DNA of 64,000 bases from Leptotrichia hofstadii (GCF_007990525.1 NZ_AP019823.1:1240001-1304000); one strand, 5' to 3'. Counted from the first letter of the stretch, positions 1 to 10,179 are shown. Program-made: numbers and translations. The notes: a model not told the origin generated them from the sequence alone.

Positions 1-326
1 TTACAAGGAAAAGTTTACAGAAAGACATAAAAGAATTGCAGCAGAAAATTAATAAAACAATTGTTTTTGTAACACATGATATTGAAGAAGCCTTTTATCT
101 GGGAGACAGGATTTTTATAATTAAAGACGGGAAAATCCTTCAATCTGGGACGAAATCTGAGTTAATTAATAATCCGAAAGATGAATTTGTAAGGGAATTT
201 ATCAGTTTGGAGCAAAATAAGAATGCTGAAAATGAAATTGATAAAAAAATTATTGAAAAATTAAAGGAAAATGGGGAATATGCAAAACTGGTTATGGAAA
301 TAGAAAATTGTAGAAGTAAAGATTAA
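1..326 (+). CDS. opuCA: OpuC-type glycine betaine/choline ABC transporter ATP-binding protein (C-terminal part)
   Basis: The reading frame is open from base 3, so the gene begins before the window and only its last ~107 codons are present. The visible part follows the order of an ABC ATPase C-terminus: a post-D-loop helix (TRKSLQKDIKELQQKI), the H-loop segment TIVFVTHDIEEAF, then LGDRIFIIKDGKILQSG, typical of the ProV/OpuCA family. Walker A, Q-loop and signature lie outside. No CBS domain follows the nucleotide-binding domain, unlike many OpuCA proteins. The protein would energise import of a compatible solute through the fused permease/binding protein at 1177-2697. An internal ATG at 36 is not a real start because the upstream codons are clearly coding. 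Confidence 0.88.
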   Translation, partial: TRKSLQKDIKELQQKINKTIVFVTHDIEEAFYLGDRIFIIKDGKILQSGTKSELINNPKDEFVREFISLEQNKNAENEIDKKIIEKLKENGEYAKLVMEIENCRSKD

Positions 327-458
327 AAAATTTTCAAAAGATCATCATTTTAATAGTTTTCGGACATACCTTAATAAAGAACTAACTTTAATAATTTTTG
401 AAAATGAATTATTAATAAAACAAATATGAAAAATTTGAAAGAAAGAAGGAAAATAAAA

Positions 459-989
459 ATGAAAAAAACATTAGTAGTTATGGCACATCCTAATATAGAA
501 AATTCAAGAGCGAACAAAGCCTTTAAAGAAGAAGTAGAAAAATTATCAAATGTAGAATTGTATAATGTTTATGAAAAATATCCTGATGGAAAAATTGACG
601 TTGAAAAAGAATTAAAATTATTGTCTGAAACTGGTACTTTAATATTGCAGTTTCCTTTATACTGGTTTAATTGTCCATCTTTAATTAAAGAATGGATAGA
701 TACAGTATTTATGGCAGCTCATTATGGTGAAAATAAAGTGCTTAAAGGTAAAAAAATTGGAGTTGCAGTGACAACTGGAGGAATTGCATCAAGATATGAT
801 GGAACAAATGGATTGACAATAAAAGAAGTGTTAAAACCATTTTTATTAAGCATAGCTCATGTCGAAGGAATTGAATTGCCAATTTATTCATTATATGGGG
901 CAATGCCTGATTTAAGCGATGAAAAGATTGTTGAAAGTGCAAAAAAATATGCAGAATATATAAAAAATAATTCACAAGATTTAGATTAA
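459..989 (+). CDS. NAD(P)H-dependent flavodoxin-fold oxidoreductase (KefF/MdaB-like)
   Basis: 176 aa. The start is taken at ATG 459, eight bases after GAAGGA, rather than the ATG at 426, which has no ribosome site and would add eleven charged residues. The N-terminus KKTLVVMAHPN is the first strand and phosphate loop of the flavodoxin-like NAD(P)H quinone reductase family. FPLYWFNCPSLIKEWID matches the conserved QFPLYWxxxPxxLKxWxD block, and the VTTGG segment is the second flavin-contact loop. Known members reduce quinones or azo compounds with FMN or FAD; the cytoplasmic substrate here cannot be told. The gene sits between the two halves of an OpuC transporter, which is odd; a shared role in osmotic or redox stress is only inferred. 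Confidence 0.85.
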   Translation: MKKTLVVMAHPNIENSRANKAFKEEVEKLSNVELYNVYEKYPDGKIDVEKELKLLSETGTLILQFPLYWFNCPSLIKEWIDTVFMAAHYGENKVLKGKKIGVAVTTGGIASRYDGTNGLTIKEVLKPFLLSIAHVEGIELPIYSLYGAMPDLSDEKIVESAKKYAEYIKNNSQDLD

Positions 990-1176
990 ATTCAAAATAA
1001 TCAGTTATAATTAGGTATACTGAAAACTATTAAAATAATAATTTTTTTAAATTAAAAATAACAGTATAGGTTTTATAACAATTCATAAACCAAACACAAC
1101 ATAGATTTTGAATTTTTTAGATACTCCCTGATTTAACTTTAAATGAGAAAATTTTAGAAATAAAAGGAGAAAAATA

Positions 1177-2697
1177 ATGAATAATAACTTTTTTCAAGTA
1201 TTTTATGAGCGTAAAGAGGAGTTTTTTAAGGCTGTTCTTGAGCATATCCAGATTTCATTTTATGCACTTGTAATTGCCTTGATTATCGCAATTCCACTTG
1301 GAATTTATTTGACATATAAAAAGAAAATAGCAGAAATAATTATCGGACTTACAGCAGTAATGCAAACTATTCCTTCACTTGCATTGCTTGGATTATTGAT
1401 TCCAATTATGGGAATTGGTAGAAAACCTGCAATTACGGCACTTGTAATTTATGCCTTGCTTCCACTTTTACGAAATACATATACGGGAATAAATGGCGTT
1501 GATCCAGTGTATATGGTGGCTTCAAGGGCAATGGGAATGAATAAGATGCAACAGCTTTTTAAAATTCAGCTGCCACTTGCGATGCCTGTGATTATGGCTG
1601 GAATCCGTACAGCGACAGTGCTTATCATTGGAACGGCAACGCTTGCTTCGTTAATTGGTGCAGGAGGGCTTGGAAAACTAATTTTACTTGGACTTGACAG
1701 AAACAATATGAACTTAATTTTGCTTGGAGCAATTCCGTCTGCATTGTTAGCAGTTTTATTTGATTTTGTGCTTAAAAAACTGGAAAATAAAAACTGGAAA
1801 GTGATTGTAATTTCATTTATGAGTCTATTTATAATATTTTTTGCTGGAAATTTAGTTATGAATAAACAAAGCAAAAGGGATAAAATTGTAATTTCGGGGA
1901 AATTGGGAACAGAGCCGGAAATATTGATAAATATGTATAAACTTCTGATTGAAGCGGAAATGAACGTGGATGTGGAACTAAAAGCAGGATTTGGAAACAC
2001 ATCATTTAACTTTAATGCCTTGAAATCAGGAGATGTTGATATTTATCCTGAATTTACAGGAACTGTAGTATTCACATTCCTTAACGAAACGCCAGTAAGC
2101 AATATAAAAGAGAAAGTTTATGAGCAGGCTAGAAATGGAATCTTGAAAAAATACGACATGGTACTGTTAAAGCCAATGGCTTACAATAACACTTATGCAG
2201 TTGGAGTTACGCAAAAATTTGCAAGTGAAAATAATATTACAAAAATATCAGACTTGGCACGAGTGAAAGATAAAGCAAAAGTTGGTTTCACAAGAGAATT
2301 CGTTGACAGGGAAGACGGATACAAGGGGATGAAGAAACTATATAACTTTGAATTTTCAAGTGTGAAGGAATTTGAGCCTAAATTACGGTATGTGGCGGTG
2401 CAAAGTGGAGATATAAATGTGATTGACGCTTATTCTACGGATAGTGAGCTGGAGCAGTATAAAATTACAGTTCTGGAAGACGATAAGAATTTATTTCCGC
2501 CTTATCAGGGAGCTCCTTTAATGAAAAGAGAAACTTTGAAAAAATATCCAAAATTAGAGCAAATTTTGAATAAATTACATGATAAAGTTACAGATGATGA
2601 AATGCGTAAAATGAACTTTGAAGTAGGAGTCAATGGAAAAAAAGCTTATGATGTGGCAAAGGAATATTTAATAAAAAATGGAATGATAAAAAAATAG
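1177..2697 (+). CDS. Fused compatible-solute ABC permease and substrate-binding protein (OpuCB-OpuCC type)
   Basis: 506 aa. Residues ~1-205 are an OpuCB/ProW-like permease with several hydrophobic helices and the EAA-type loop (ASRAMGMNKMQQLFKIQLPLA). A further hydrophobic helix at ~207-226 (VIVISFMSLFIIFFAG) tethers residues ~235-506, an OpuAC/OsmF-like binding domain (ISGKLGTEPEILINMYKLLIE, GDVDIYPEFTGT, NVIDAYSTDSEL). Permease-receptor fusions of this kind are known for choline and betaine importers in several Gram-positives and in Fusobacteriota. In this diderm host the binding domain would face the periplasm while remaining membrane tethered. AAAGGAG precedes the ATG by about 7 bases. 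It presumably works with the ATPase at 1-326. Confidence 0.9.
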   Translation: MNNNFFQVFYERKEEFFKAVLEHIQISFYALVIALIIAIPLGIYLTYKKKIAEIIIGLTAVMQTIPSLALLGLLIPIMGIGRKPAITALVIYALLPLLRNTYTGINGVDPVYMVASRAMGMNKMQQLFKIQLPLAMPVIMAGIRTATVLIIGTATLASLIGAGGLGKLILLGLDRNNMNLILLGAIPSALLAVLFDFVLKKLENKNWKVIVISFMSLFIIFFAGNLVMNKQSKRDKIVISGKLGTEPEILINMYKLLIEAEMNVDVELKAGFGNTSFNFNALKSGDVDIYPEFTGTVVFTFLNETPVSNIKEKVYEQARNGILKKYDMVLLKPMAYNNTYAVGVTQKFASENNITKISDLARVKDKAKVGFTREFVDREDGYKGMKKLYNFEFSSVKEFEPKLRYVAVQSGDINVIDAYSTDSELEQYKITVLEDDKNLFPPYQGAPLMKRETLKKYPKLEQILNKLHDKVTDDEMRKMNFEVGVNGKKAYDVAKEYLIKNGMIKK

Positions 2698-3269
2698 AGA
2701 AAAACATATATAAATAAACATAAAAATTATTAAAAAACTCTGTGATAAGTATTTAGAAATATTTATTTTTCTATCTTTATACATTAAAATAAAATTAATT
2801 ACACATTATTTTCTAAAAAAATATTTGACCATTCTTTTTTGATATTGTATAATGTAACAGAACAAATTTTGAAAAGATTACAATAGTGTGAATATAATAA
2901 AACTATTTTAATTAAATATGAGAATTAAGATAATTTTTGAAATTATAGATAGTTTTATATTTAGGAGTTTAGATGTATATTAAAGTAGATTACTGTATTT
3001 TATACAATCTATCTGTAAAATAAAAAAGTTTGGACTAAATGATGTACAATAGCCAAACTTTCAATGTGAAATAATTTTTTACTAAAATAATGATCATCAC
3101 TTAATCTTATAAATAAAAAAATATAACTATAAAATCATGTTTTAGTAAAATTTTATGATTAAAAACAAGAAATTTAAATAATACATTATTATTCTTTGAA
3201 AAAATATTGTTTTTACTGATAATATCTTGTAGTTTTTAGATTTTAACTACAAAAAATAAAATAGAAAGG
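2698..3269. other. AT-rich intergenic region before the first autotransporter
   Basis: About 570 bases without a supported gene. It holds one clear inverted repeat, AAAGTTTGG (3025-3033) and CCAAACTTT (3053-3061), a 9-bp stem with a 19-base loop and no strong T run, so it is only a possible terminator or mRNA structure. The promoter of the next gene lies at its right end. The rest is A/T-rich with nothing else recognisable. Confidence 0.6.
3196..3223 (+). promoter_or_regulatory. Sigma-70-type promoter for the first autotransporter
   Basis: TTGAAA (3196-3201), a 16-base spacer, then GATAAT (3218-3223), about 60 bases before the start codon. It is the best -35/-10 pair in the intergenic region. 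Confidence 0.6.
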
Positions 3270-3281
3270 ATGATAAAAAGA

Positions 3282-6200
3282 ATGGCAAATGATTTACAGA
3301 GTTTACGGAAAGGATTAAAAAGCTTTGCGAAAAGGTGTAAGGATTTTAAGTATACAGAATCTGCATTACTTACGTTTTTATTATGCGGGACAATAGTGTC
3401 AAATAATTTATTTTCGGCTGAAGTTAAGAAACAGACAAGTGTTGGAAGTAATACACAAGCATTGAATAATTTTGTTAAAAATGAAAAATTGAAAATAAAA
3501 ACATCGAGGTCAAGACATAAAAAACTATTAAATGGATTGAATTTAGAATTAATTGAGCTTATGGAACAAGGGGAACATGTAACAAAAAGTCCATGGAGCA
3601 GCTGGCAATTTGCAATAAATGAATTTTCTAATGATTGGAATGGAACTTATAAAGGTCGTGGAGATAAAACAGGAGGATTTATTTATGCTAGAGAAGTAGG
3701 AAAAGCAAAATATACTCAAAAAACGAATAACAATCGTTATGGAACAACAAGATTAAATTTAATAGATACGGCTGAACCAAAAGTACCAATACATATGAAT
3801 GCTTCGATAAATCCAAGAGTTCTAACAAAAGGACGGATAACACCACCTGATAAAACAGTGAATGTTCCGACTTTACCAGAAACTGTTGAATTTACACCAG
3901 TTAGTCCAAGTATTCCGACAATAACTCCGTCAACAATTACAATCACACCGATTACATTATCAGCAATTTGGAATAGTAGTGGATTGGATACTGTAGGATT
4001 GAATAGAGATGTAACAACTCCTGGTAGTTATGATTTACTTCCGACTACAAAAGCAAGGAATCAGACGGATCCTGGTGGGAAGAATTGGAATGGAGCAAGA
4101 ATAGCAGAAACAATTATGGATATAGGAGGTACTCCAGGAAAAGGCTTTACTATTGCTGCAGGGGTAACTATAAACATAAAAAGAGATGGAACAAGAGCTG
4201 CGGTTATTGATGCAGGAAATTGGGGACTAAGTACACTACAAACAACATCAGTAACTAATAATGGAAAAATTAATCTTTATAATCAAACTACTGCAGGTCT
4301 AGAGGTACAAGGTAATCCACTAGTTGGTGATTTTTCATTGATAAATAATGGAGAAATAATCGGACATGGGAGTAAGCAAGTCGCTTTAACATTGACACCA
4401 GAGCAACCAAATGCACACGGAAGTATTCAAACTTTGAAAAATAATACTAAAATTGATATGGCTGGAAGTCAGTCGGTAGGATTAAATATTGTTAATCGAA
4501 AACTTTATCGAAGTAGAGAGAATGCAGCATTAAATACAATTTATCCAGGTGGTTTTTATAATGATTTAAAAACAGTAGCAATAAATAGCAGTGGTGCTGA
4601 AATAACACTTGGTGGAACAAATAGTTATGGTATTGCTTTTGGAGCATTGGGTCATGATAGTCAATTAACTGAAGGCTCAGTATTTCAAAATTCAGGAGAT
4701 ATAAATGTTAATAATGATAGTTCAGGTGGAATTGCTGTAAAAGCTGCTAAATATTGGGTTGATGTTTCAGGAAAAGATAAAACATTTACGGCGACAGATA
4801 CTATTTCTGCAACGCTTGAAAATACTTCTACTGGAAAAATTACTGTAAAAGGAACAAATTCATTTGGAATTTATTCTGAAGAGATAAATGGAACAAATCA
4901 TGGAGCTATAAATATAGAAGGCAGTAAAGATTACTCAATAGCTCTTCGTGCGAATAAAACTGGAACTGTGATACCAACATTAACTAACAATGGTACAGTT
5001 TCTATTTCAAGTACTGGAAAGGAAAATATTGGTTTTTATACGAAGAATGCGAAAGTTGTTAATAACGCTGGGAAAACAGTCAGTATAACTGCTGGTCAAA
5101 ATATTGGAATGGCGGTTTATGGGACTAGTAAGACTGATTATGGAGAAGGAACTAATGCTGGAACGATTACAGCTAATTCGGCTGGATCTATTGGAGTTAT
5201 AACTTCTAATTATGGGAAAGTAACAAATACAGGAACTATAGGTGTTACTGGTGGAAATACGTCAGATAATAACAAAGGTACTGTTGCGGTAATTGTTGGG
5301 AAAAATTCAACGATTGATAGTAGTAATGGAACGATTAATGCAACTGTAACTGATAACAAATCTATTGGGGTTTATTCTGATGGAACATTAAAATTAGGTA
5401 CTGGAACGATTTCGGCTGATGTAGGAGCGATTAACTATTTTGCTGATAATAATGGAGAAATTGAAGTTGTAAGTGGAAAAACATCTACAGCTACGACTGG
5501 ACAAAAATCGCTATTATTTTACAATGGTACAAATGGAACTGGGAAAGTTAAAATAAGTGGGACTTTGAATGCAACAGTTGCTGGTGGGACAGATGCAACT
5601 AATAGAGGGACTGCATTTTACTATGTACCAAGTACGACTTCAGCTACTGGAAGTGCGGTTGGATATAATAATACTGTAAATTACGGTGCTTTTGGAGCTT
5701 CTGATATTAGTGGTTATTTTGCTACTACTTTTAGTGGAACAATTGCAAATCTTAATTTAACAATGCAAAATGATTCAAGATTGTTTTTAGCTTCAAAAGT
5801 TAAGATGAATTTAAGTGATACGAATATTTCATCTGTGCCTGGTGGTCCAACTATAACAGGAAGTAACTATAAAAATTTCATGCTTTATTTAAGTGAAGTT
5901 AAAGTAGACAATGCAGTTGATCTTGATAATGCTACAGATCTGTATAATACTTTGGAAATTTCTAATTCATCAATAATTAACCAAAACAAGATAAGCGGAA
6001 ATGATGACGGTCGTGTTGCAATGGCTCAAGAAAATAAAACAGTATCAAAACCAGCAGTAACTCTAATGAATGACACAGCAGGAACGATTGAACTAAATGG
6101 GAAAAATGCGCTTGCAATTTATGCGAAATACGGAAATGTAGTTAATAGAGGGCAAATTACGCTAACTGGAAAGGATTCGACAGGACTTTACGGTGTTGAA

Positions 6201-9200
6201 AACTCAAAAGTAATTAATGAATCAACTGGAAAAATTACATTAGACGGTGAATCTGGAGCTGCAATGTACTATACAAATACATCTGCAACTAAATTAACTT
6301 CTGAAATAATGCAAAATGATGGAACAATTGATGGAGAAAGTGATTCTTCAATCGGAATGATTTACGATGCAGGAAAATTAGATGCGTCAGTTTCAAGTGG
6401 AACAGCAACATTAGTAAAAAATACAGGAACAATCTCACTAACAGGAGATAAAAATGTAGGAATCTTTACAAAACCAGATACATTAAACAAAGGGTATGTA
6501 ACTGAAAATAGTGGAAATATTATATTAACAGGAGATTCTGCAACATTAAGTAATCCAAATGTTGGAATTTATACAACCGGAAAAAACAATACAATTAAAA
6601 CGAATGCAGGCTCTAAAATTGAGACAGGAGCGAAAACAGTTGGAATATTTGGATATGCAGTGGAAAACTCTGGAGATATAACAGTTGGAAGTGGCGGAGT
6701 TGCAATTTATTCACAAAATGGTGATATTGCATTAAGTGATGGAACGATAAAAACTGGAAATGATGAGGCTGTAGGACTTTATTTGGTGGGAGAAAATCAA
6801 AATGCTCATGTCAATGTCAATGCAAAATTTGATCTTGGAGATAATTCATTTGGAATTGTAAATGCCAACGCAACTGGAAATAACTATATTACGAGTAGTG
6901 CGACAAGTGTTGGATTAGGAAGTAGATCTGTTTACGCATACTCAGCTGATAAACTTGGAGTAATTGCCAATTACACAGATATTAGTACAAAAAATGCAAC
7001 AAGTAGAGAAAACTTTGGTATTTATTCATCAGGAAGAGTTGATAATCATGGAAATATTAACTTTGAGAACGGTATTGGAAATGTCGGAATTTATGTAACT
7101 GGAACAGATGGGAAAGCCTTTAACTTAAATGGTGGAACAATAACAATAAGTAAATCTGATGTTGTTGGAAACAATTATTCAATAGGAATGGCAGCTAAAA
7201 ATGGTGCAGTTGCTGAAAATGAAGGAATAATCAATGTTACAGGTGACAATGGAATTGGAATGTATGCAAGTGGGCCTGGTTCTAAAGTTATAAATAAGGC
7301 AACTGGAGTAATAAACTTATCTGGAGATAGCACAATCGGAATGTATCTTGATGATTATGCAGTTGGAGAAAATTATGGAACGATTCAAACTACTCCAAAT
7401 TCTACAGGTGAAGGAATTATGGGAGTTTATGTCCTTAATAATGCAGTTATTAAAAACTACGGTACAATCAGAATTAATGCAGTTGATGGAATTGGAGTAT
7501 ATGTTGGAAAAGATGCAAGTTTAGAAGGAAATACATCAACAAATGATATTAACGCCACAGGAACTGATTCAGAACATATTTACAGAACGAGTGGAACTGA
7601 TACTTCAAAAGGTGTTAAAGGAATAAGATTTAGTTTGCCTCATTTAGGCTCATTAACAGCCGATGTAATTAGAAATGATGTAAATGTAACTCCAACATTA
7701 GTCGACACAGATATAGCGACACCTTCTCCAAATTATGTTCATTTAGCAGCAGGAGATATTAATTTGAATACTTTTGATCCATTGTTTACTCAAAATAACG
7801 GTGGAGGTTCAAGTATTGGAATGTATGTAGATACTTCTGGTGTAAGATACACTAATCCAATTCAAGGGTTAGAAAATCTAACAAGATTGAGAAAAATAAA
7901 CTTAATTTTTGGAATAGAAGCAACGCAGTATACTGACTCTAAAGATATACAAATTGGAAATAACATTATAGCACCTTATAATGCAGCAATAATGAGTGTC
8001 AGCCATGTAAATCCAGCTGCAAAATGGGAAATTTTTTCAAGTAGTTTATTATGGATAGCAACTGCAACACAAAATCCAGATCAAACAATTGCAAATGTAT
8101 ATCTATCAAAAATACCATTTAATTCATTTGCAGAAGATGGAGATATAGATAACTATAATTTCCTAACAGGTTTAGAAGAAAAAGAAGCTTTAAAAGATGT
8201 TACAGAAAGAAAGATATTCAATAAATTAAATGGATTAGGAAAAGGAGAGGCCCACATCTTAGCACAAGCAGTTGACGAAATGAAAGGGCACCAATATTCA
8301 AATATTCAACAAAGAATATACGAAACAGGAAATACTTTAAGTAAAGAGTTTAAGTATTTACAAGAAGAATGGAGAAATCCTTCAAAACAAAGTAATAAAA
8401 TAAAAGCCTTTGGAAATAAAGGAGAATTAAAAACTAATACAGCAGGAGTAATTGACTATACAAATAATGCTTATGGTGTAGCATATGTTCACGAAGATGA
8501 AGCAATTAAACTTGGAAATTCAAGTGGATGGTATGCGGGAGTGGCAAACAACCAATTCAAGTTAAAAGACATAGGACATTCACGTGAAAATCAAACAATG
8601 ATAAAAGCAGGAATATTTAAAACAATGGCACCAAAACAAGATCACAACGGTTCATTAACTTGGAGAATTTCCGTAGAAACATTTGCAGGACGTGGAAATA
8701 TGAAGCGTAAGTACTGGGTTGTAGACGATACTTATGAAGCTAAAGGTGATTACAACATTTACGGAGTCGCATTAAAAAATGAAATTGGAAAAACGATCAG
8801 AACAACTGAAAAAACAAGTATAAGACCATATGGATTATTAAATATGGAATACGGAAAATACTCAAACATTAAAGAATCTGGTCCAATGGCACTTGAAATA
8901 AAAGGAAACGATTATTTTTCAGTAAAACCAGAAGCAGGACTTGCATTTAACTTCAAACAAACACTAGGAGCAAGAAGTAATCTAAAAATAAACGTAACAG
9001 CAGCCTATGAAAATGAATTAGGAAAATTAAACAATGTTCAAAACAAAGCTAGATTTAGAGGGACACAATCAGAATACTACAATCTTCACGGAGATAAAGA
9101 AAATCGAAAAGGAAATGGTAAATTTGATTTAAATTTAGGATGGGATAACACATTGTTTGGAATTACAGTTAATGCTGGATATGATACGACTGGGAAGAAT

Positions 9201-9236
9201 TTTAGAAGTGGAATAGGATTTAGAGCAATTTATTAA
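3282..9236 (+). CDS. Giant type V autotransporter adhesin-like protein
   Basis: 1984 aa from ATG 3282, which lies 11 bases after AGAAAGGA; an upstream in-frame ATG at 3270 overlaps that ribosome site and is less likely. Residues 1-26 are a basic pre-segment, 27-46 a hydrophobic signal ending FSA-E, i.e. an extended signal peptide. Residues ~85-125 carry LMEQGEHVTKSPWSSWQF, a motif shared almost exactly with the second autotransporter. The passenger (~200-1660) is a long run of Gly/Asn/Thr-rich beta-helix-like repeats (N.G.I...G..S.GIY). Residues ~1695-1984 form a beta-barrel ending GIGFRAIY. It should be secreted and surface-displayed. No protease triad is evident; an adhesin or interbacterial contact role is inferred. 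Confidence 0.93.
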   Translation: MANDLQSLRKGLKSFAKRCKDFKYTESALLTFLLCGTIVSNNLFSAEVKKQTSVGSNTQALNNFVKNEKLKIKTSRSRHKKLLNGLNLELIELMEQGEHVTKSPWSSWQFAINEFSNDWNGTYKGRGDKTGGFIYAREVGKAKYTQKTNNNRYGTTRLNLIDTAEPKVPIHMNASINPRVLTKGRITPPDKTVNVPTLPETVEFTPVSPSIPTITPSTITITPITLSAIWNSSGLDTVGLNRDVTTPGSYDLLPTTKARNQTDPGGKNWNGARIAETIMDIGGTPGKGFTIAAGVTINIKRDGTRAAVIDAGNWGLSTLQTTSVTNNGKINLYNQTTAGLEVQGNPLVGDFSLINNGEIIGHGSKQVALTLTPEQPNAHGSIQTLKNNTKIDMAGSQSVGLNIVNRKLYRSRENAALNTIYPGGFYNDLKTVAINSSGAEITLGGTNSYGIAFGALGHDSQLTEGSVFQNSGDINVNNDSSGGIAVKAAKYWVDVSGKDKTFTATDTISATLENTSTGKITVKGTNSFGIYSEEINGTNHGAINIEGSKDYSIALRANKTGTVIPTLTNNGTVSISSTGKENIGFYTKNAKVVNNAGKTVSITAGQNIGMAVYGTSKTDYGEGTNAGTITANSAGSIGVITSNYGKVTNTGTIGVTGGNTSDNNKGTVAVIVGKNSTIDSSNGTINATVTDNKSIGVYSDGTLKLGTGTISADVGAINYFADNNGEIEVVSGKTSTATTGQKSLLFYNGTNGTGKVKISGTLNATVAGGTDATNRGTAFYYVPSTTSATGSAVGYNNTVNYGAFGASDISGYFATTFSGTIANLNLTMQNDSRLFLASKVKMNLSDTNISSVPGGPTITGSNYKNFMLYLSEVKVDNAVDLDNATDLYNTLEISNSSIINQNKISGNDDGRVAMAQENKTVSKPAVTLMNDTAGTIELNGKNALAIYAKYGNVVNRGQITLTGKDSTGLYGVENSKVINESTGKITLDGESGAAMYYTNTSATKLTSEIMQNDGTIDGESDSSIGMIYDAGKLDASVSSGTATLVKNTGTISLTGDKNVGIFTKPDTLNKGYVTENSGNIILTGDSATLSNPNVGIYTTGKNNTIKTNAGSKIETGAKTVGIFGYAVENSGDITVGSGGVAIYSQNGDIALSDGTIKTGNDEAVGLYLVGENQNAHVNVNAKFDLGDNSFGIVNANATGNNYITSSATSVGLGSRSVYAYSADKLGVIANYTDISTKNATSRENFGIYSSGRVDNHGNINFENGIGNVGIYVTGTDGKAFNLNGGTITISKSDVVGNNYSIGMAAKNGAVAENEGIINVTGDNGIGMYASGPGSKVINKATGVINLSGDSTIGMYLDDYAVGENYGTIQTTPNSTGEGIMGVYVLNNAVIKNYGTIRINAVDGIGVYVGKDASLEGNTSTNDINATGTDSEHIYRTSGTDTSKGVKGIRFSLPHLGSLTADVIRNDVNVTPTLVDTDIATPSPNYVHLAAGDINLNTFDPLFTQNNGGGSSIGMYVDTSGVRYTNPIQGLENLTRLRKINLIFGIEATQYTDSKDIQIGNNIIAPYNAAIMSVSHVNPAAKWEIFSSSLLWIATATQNPDQTIANVYLSKIPFNSFAEDGDIDNYNFLTGLEEKEALKDVTERKIFNKLNGLGKGEAHILAQAVDEMKGHQYSNIQQRIYETGNTLSKEFKYLQEEWRNPSKQSNKIKAFGNKGELKTNTAGVIDYTNNAYGVAYVHEDEAIKLGNSSGWYAGVANNQFKLKDIGHSRENQTMIKAGIFKTMAPKQDHNGSLTWRISVETFAGRGNMKRKYWVVDDTYEAKGDYNIYGVALKNEIGKTIRTTEKTSIRPYGLLNMEYGKYSNIKESGPMALEIKGNDYFSVKPEAGLAFNFKQTLGARSNLKINVTAAYENELGKLNNVQNKARFRGTQSEYYNLHGDKENRKGNGKFDLNLGWDNTLFGITVNAGYDTTGKNFRSGIGFRAIY

Positions 9237-9288
9237 TCTAAGTAATTTAAGTAGTTTAGTTGACTTTAAAATAATTTAATTGATAATG

Positions 9289-9325
9289 AAAAAACAGTGG
9301 AATTTTTAGGTTTCACTGTTTTTTT
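9289..9325 (+). terminator. Rho-independent terminator of the first autotransporter
   Basis: AAAAAACAGTG (9289-9299) pairs with CACTGTTTTTT (9314-9324) around a 14-base loop and runs into T residues, about 50 bases after the stop codon. Confidence 0.85.
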
Positions 9326-9485
9326 AGAGTTTTAAGGATGATTCTATTATTATTTTTTATTATAATTTTAATTAATATTTTAAAAATTGAAAAATACTCA
9401 ATCTTACTAGTTTAGTAATGTATAATAATAAGATATAAAGTTTATTCAGTTAGTATTATTATTAATATGATTTTTATTAACCAAA

Positions 9486-9983
9486 TTAATTTGAAGGAAT
9501 ATCGTTAGGTTTAGACCCTCTAGGTCTGTGATTTAACATTTCTATTAGTTTGTTTGCTTCGTCTTTTGAGACTTTTCCGCTATTTAAAGATTTTGTAAGA
9601 GACTGAATTTCTGTGTCAGTTAATCTTTTTGGTGCGTCTTTTGGCTTGCATTTATCATTTGGTTTAGCGTGCGGACCTTTTCTTTCCAGCATTTTTGCAA
9701 TTTCTGTACCTTCATCTTTTGTAATTTTTCCATTAGTCAGTTTTTTCTTCAGCTCTTCTATTTTGGCGGGATCAGGTTTTCTTATGATATTTCCATTTTC
9801 ATCCACAAGGTTTCCGTTGCTGTCCCTTTGTAATTTATGTGGCGGTTTACATTCATCATTAGCTGTGCTATTGGCAGTAGCAGTTCTGCTGGAATTATTT
9901 GCCGCAATGGTTGTTCCTGCAAATATTGATAATGATGTCAGTAAAGCGATTCCTAAAATTCTTTTCTTACCTATTTTTTTCAT
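9486..9983 (-). CDS. Small secreted protein with two SHOCT-like helical repeats
   Basis: 165 aa. A typical signal peptide (KKIGKKRILGIALLTSLSIFAGTTIAA) is cleaved near residue 28. The mature part is Asn/Lys-rich with an Asp/Asn segment (RDSNGNLVDENGNIIR) followed by two related units: EELKKKLTNGKITKDEGTEI near 85-104 and IQSLTKSLNSGKVSKDEANK near 128-147. The pattern L..L..GKITKDE....IEML resembles SHOCT oligomerisation helices. The start ATG follows GGAGGAAATGCT. It stands alone, convergent with the autotransporter upstream. Function unknown; a periplasmic or secreted oligomerising protein is an inference. The weakest point is the SHOCT relation, judged by eye. Confidence 0.75.
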   Translation of the reverse strand: MKKIGKKRILGIALLTSLSIFAGTTIAANNSSRTATANSTANDECKPPHKLQRDSNGNLVDENGNIIRKPDPAKIEELKKKLTNGKITKDEGTEIAKMLERKGPHAKPNDKCKPKDAPKRLTDTEIQSLTKSLNSGKVSKDEANKLIEMLNHRPRGSKPNDIPSN

Positions 9984-10150
9984 AGCATTTCCTCCGATTA
10001 TTTATTTTATATTTTTTACATCGTTCCTTATCGACAGGAATATAATATCAATAAATTTTGACAAAATTATGTAAAATTTGTGTCTTTTTTGTGAAGTTTT
10101 AAAATTTTTTTGAAAAAATATTCTGCTTTGGTAATTTTAAGTTAATATAA

Positions 10151-10179
10151 TTGAATAAAAAAGATTTTTTTAGTATAAT
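10151..10179 (+). promoter_or_regulatory. Promoter of the yqkA/ykvA-like gene and ylmH
   Basis: TTGAAT (10151-10156), a 17-base spacer and a perfect TATAAT (10174-10179), 34 bases before the start codon at 10213. Confidence 0.75.

Noticed and set aside
36-326. Complete 96-aa protein starting at ATG 36
   Set aside because: Codons before 36 continue a standard ABC ATPase, so the gene simply begins outside the window.
1566-2000. 144-aa minus-strand ORF
   Set aside because: Antisense to the well-supported permease-receptor fusion.
3025-3061. Strong terminator after the OpuC genes
   Set aside because: The stem is good but more than 300 bases from the stop and without a T run, so I list it only as a hairpin.
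9613-10074. 153-aa plus-strand ORF
   Set aside because: Antisense to the secreted repeat protein with a clear signal peptide and GGAGG site.
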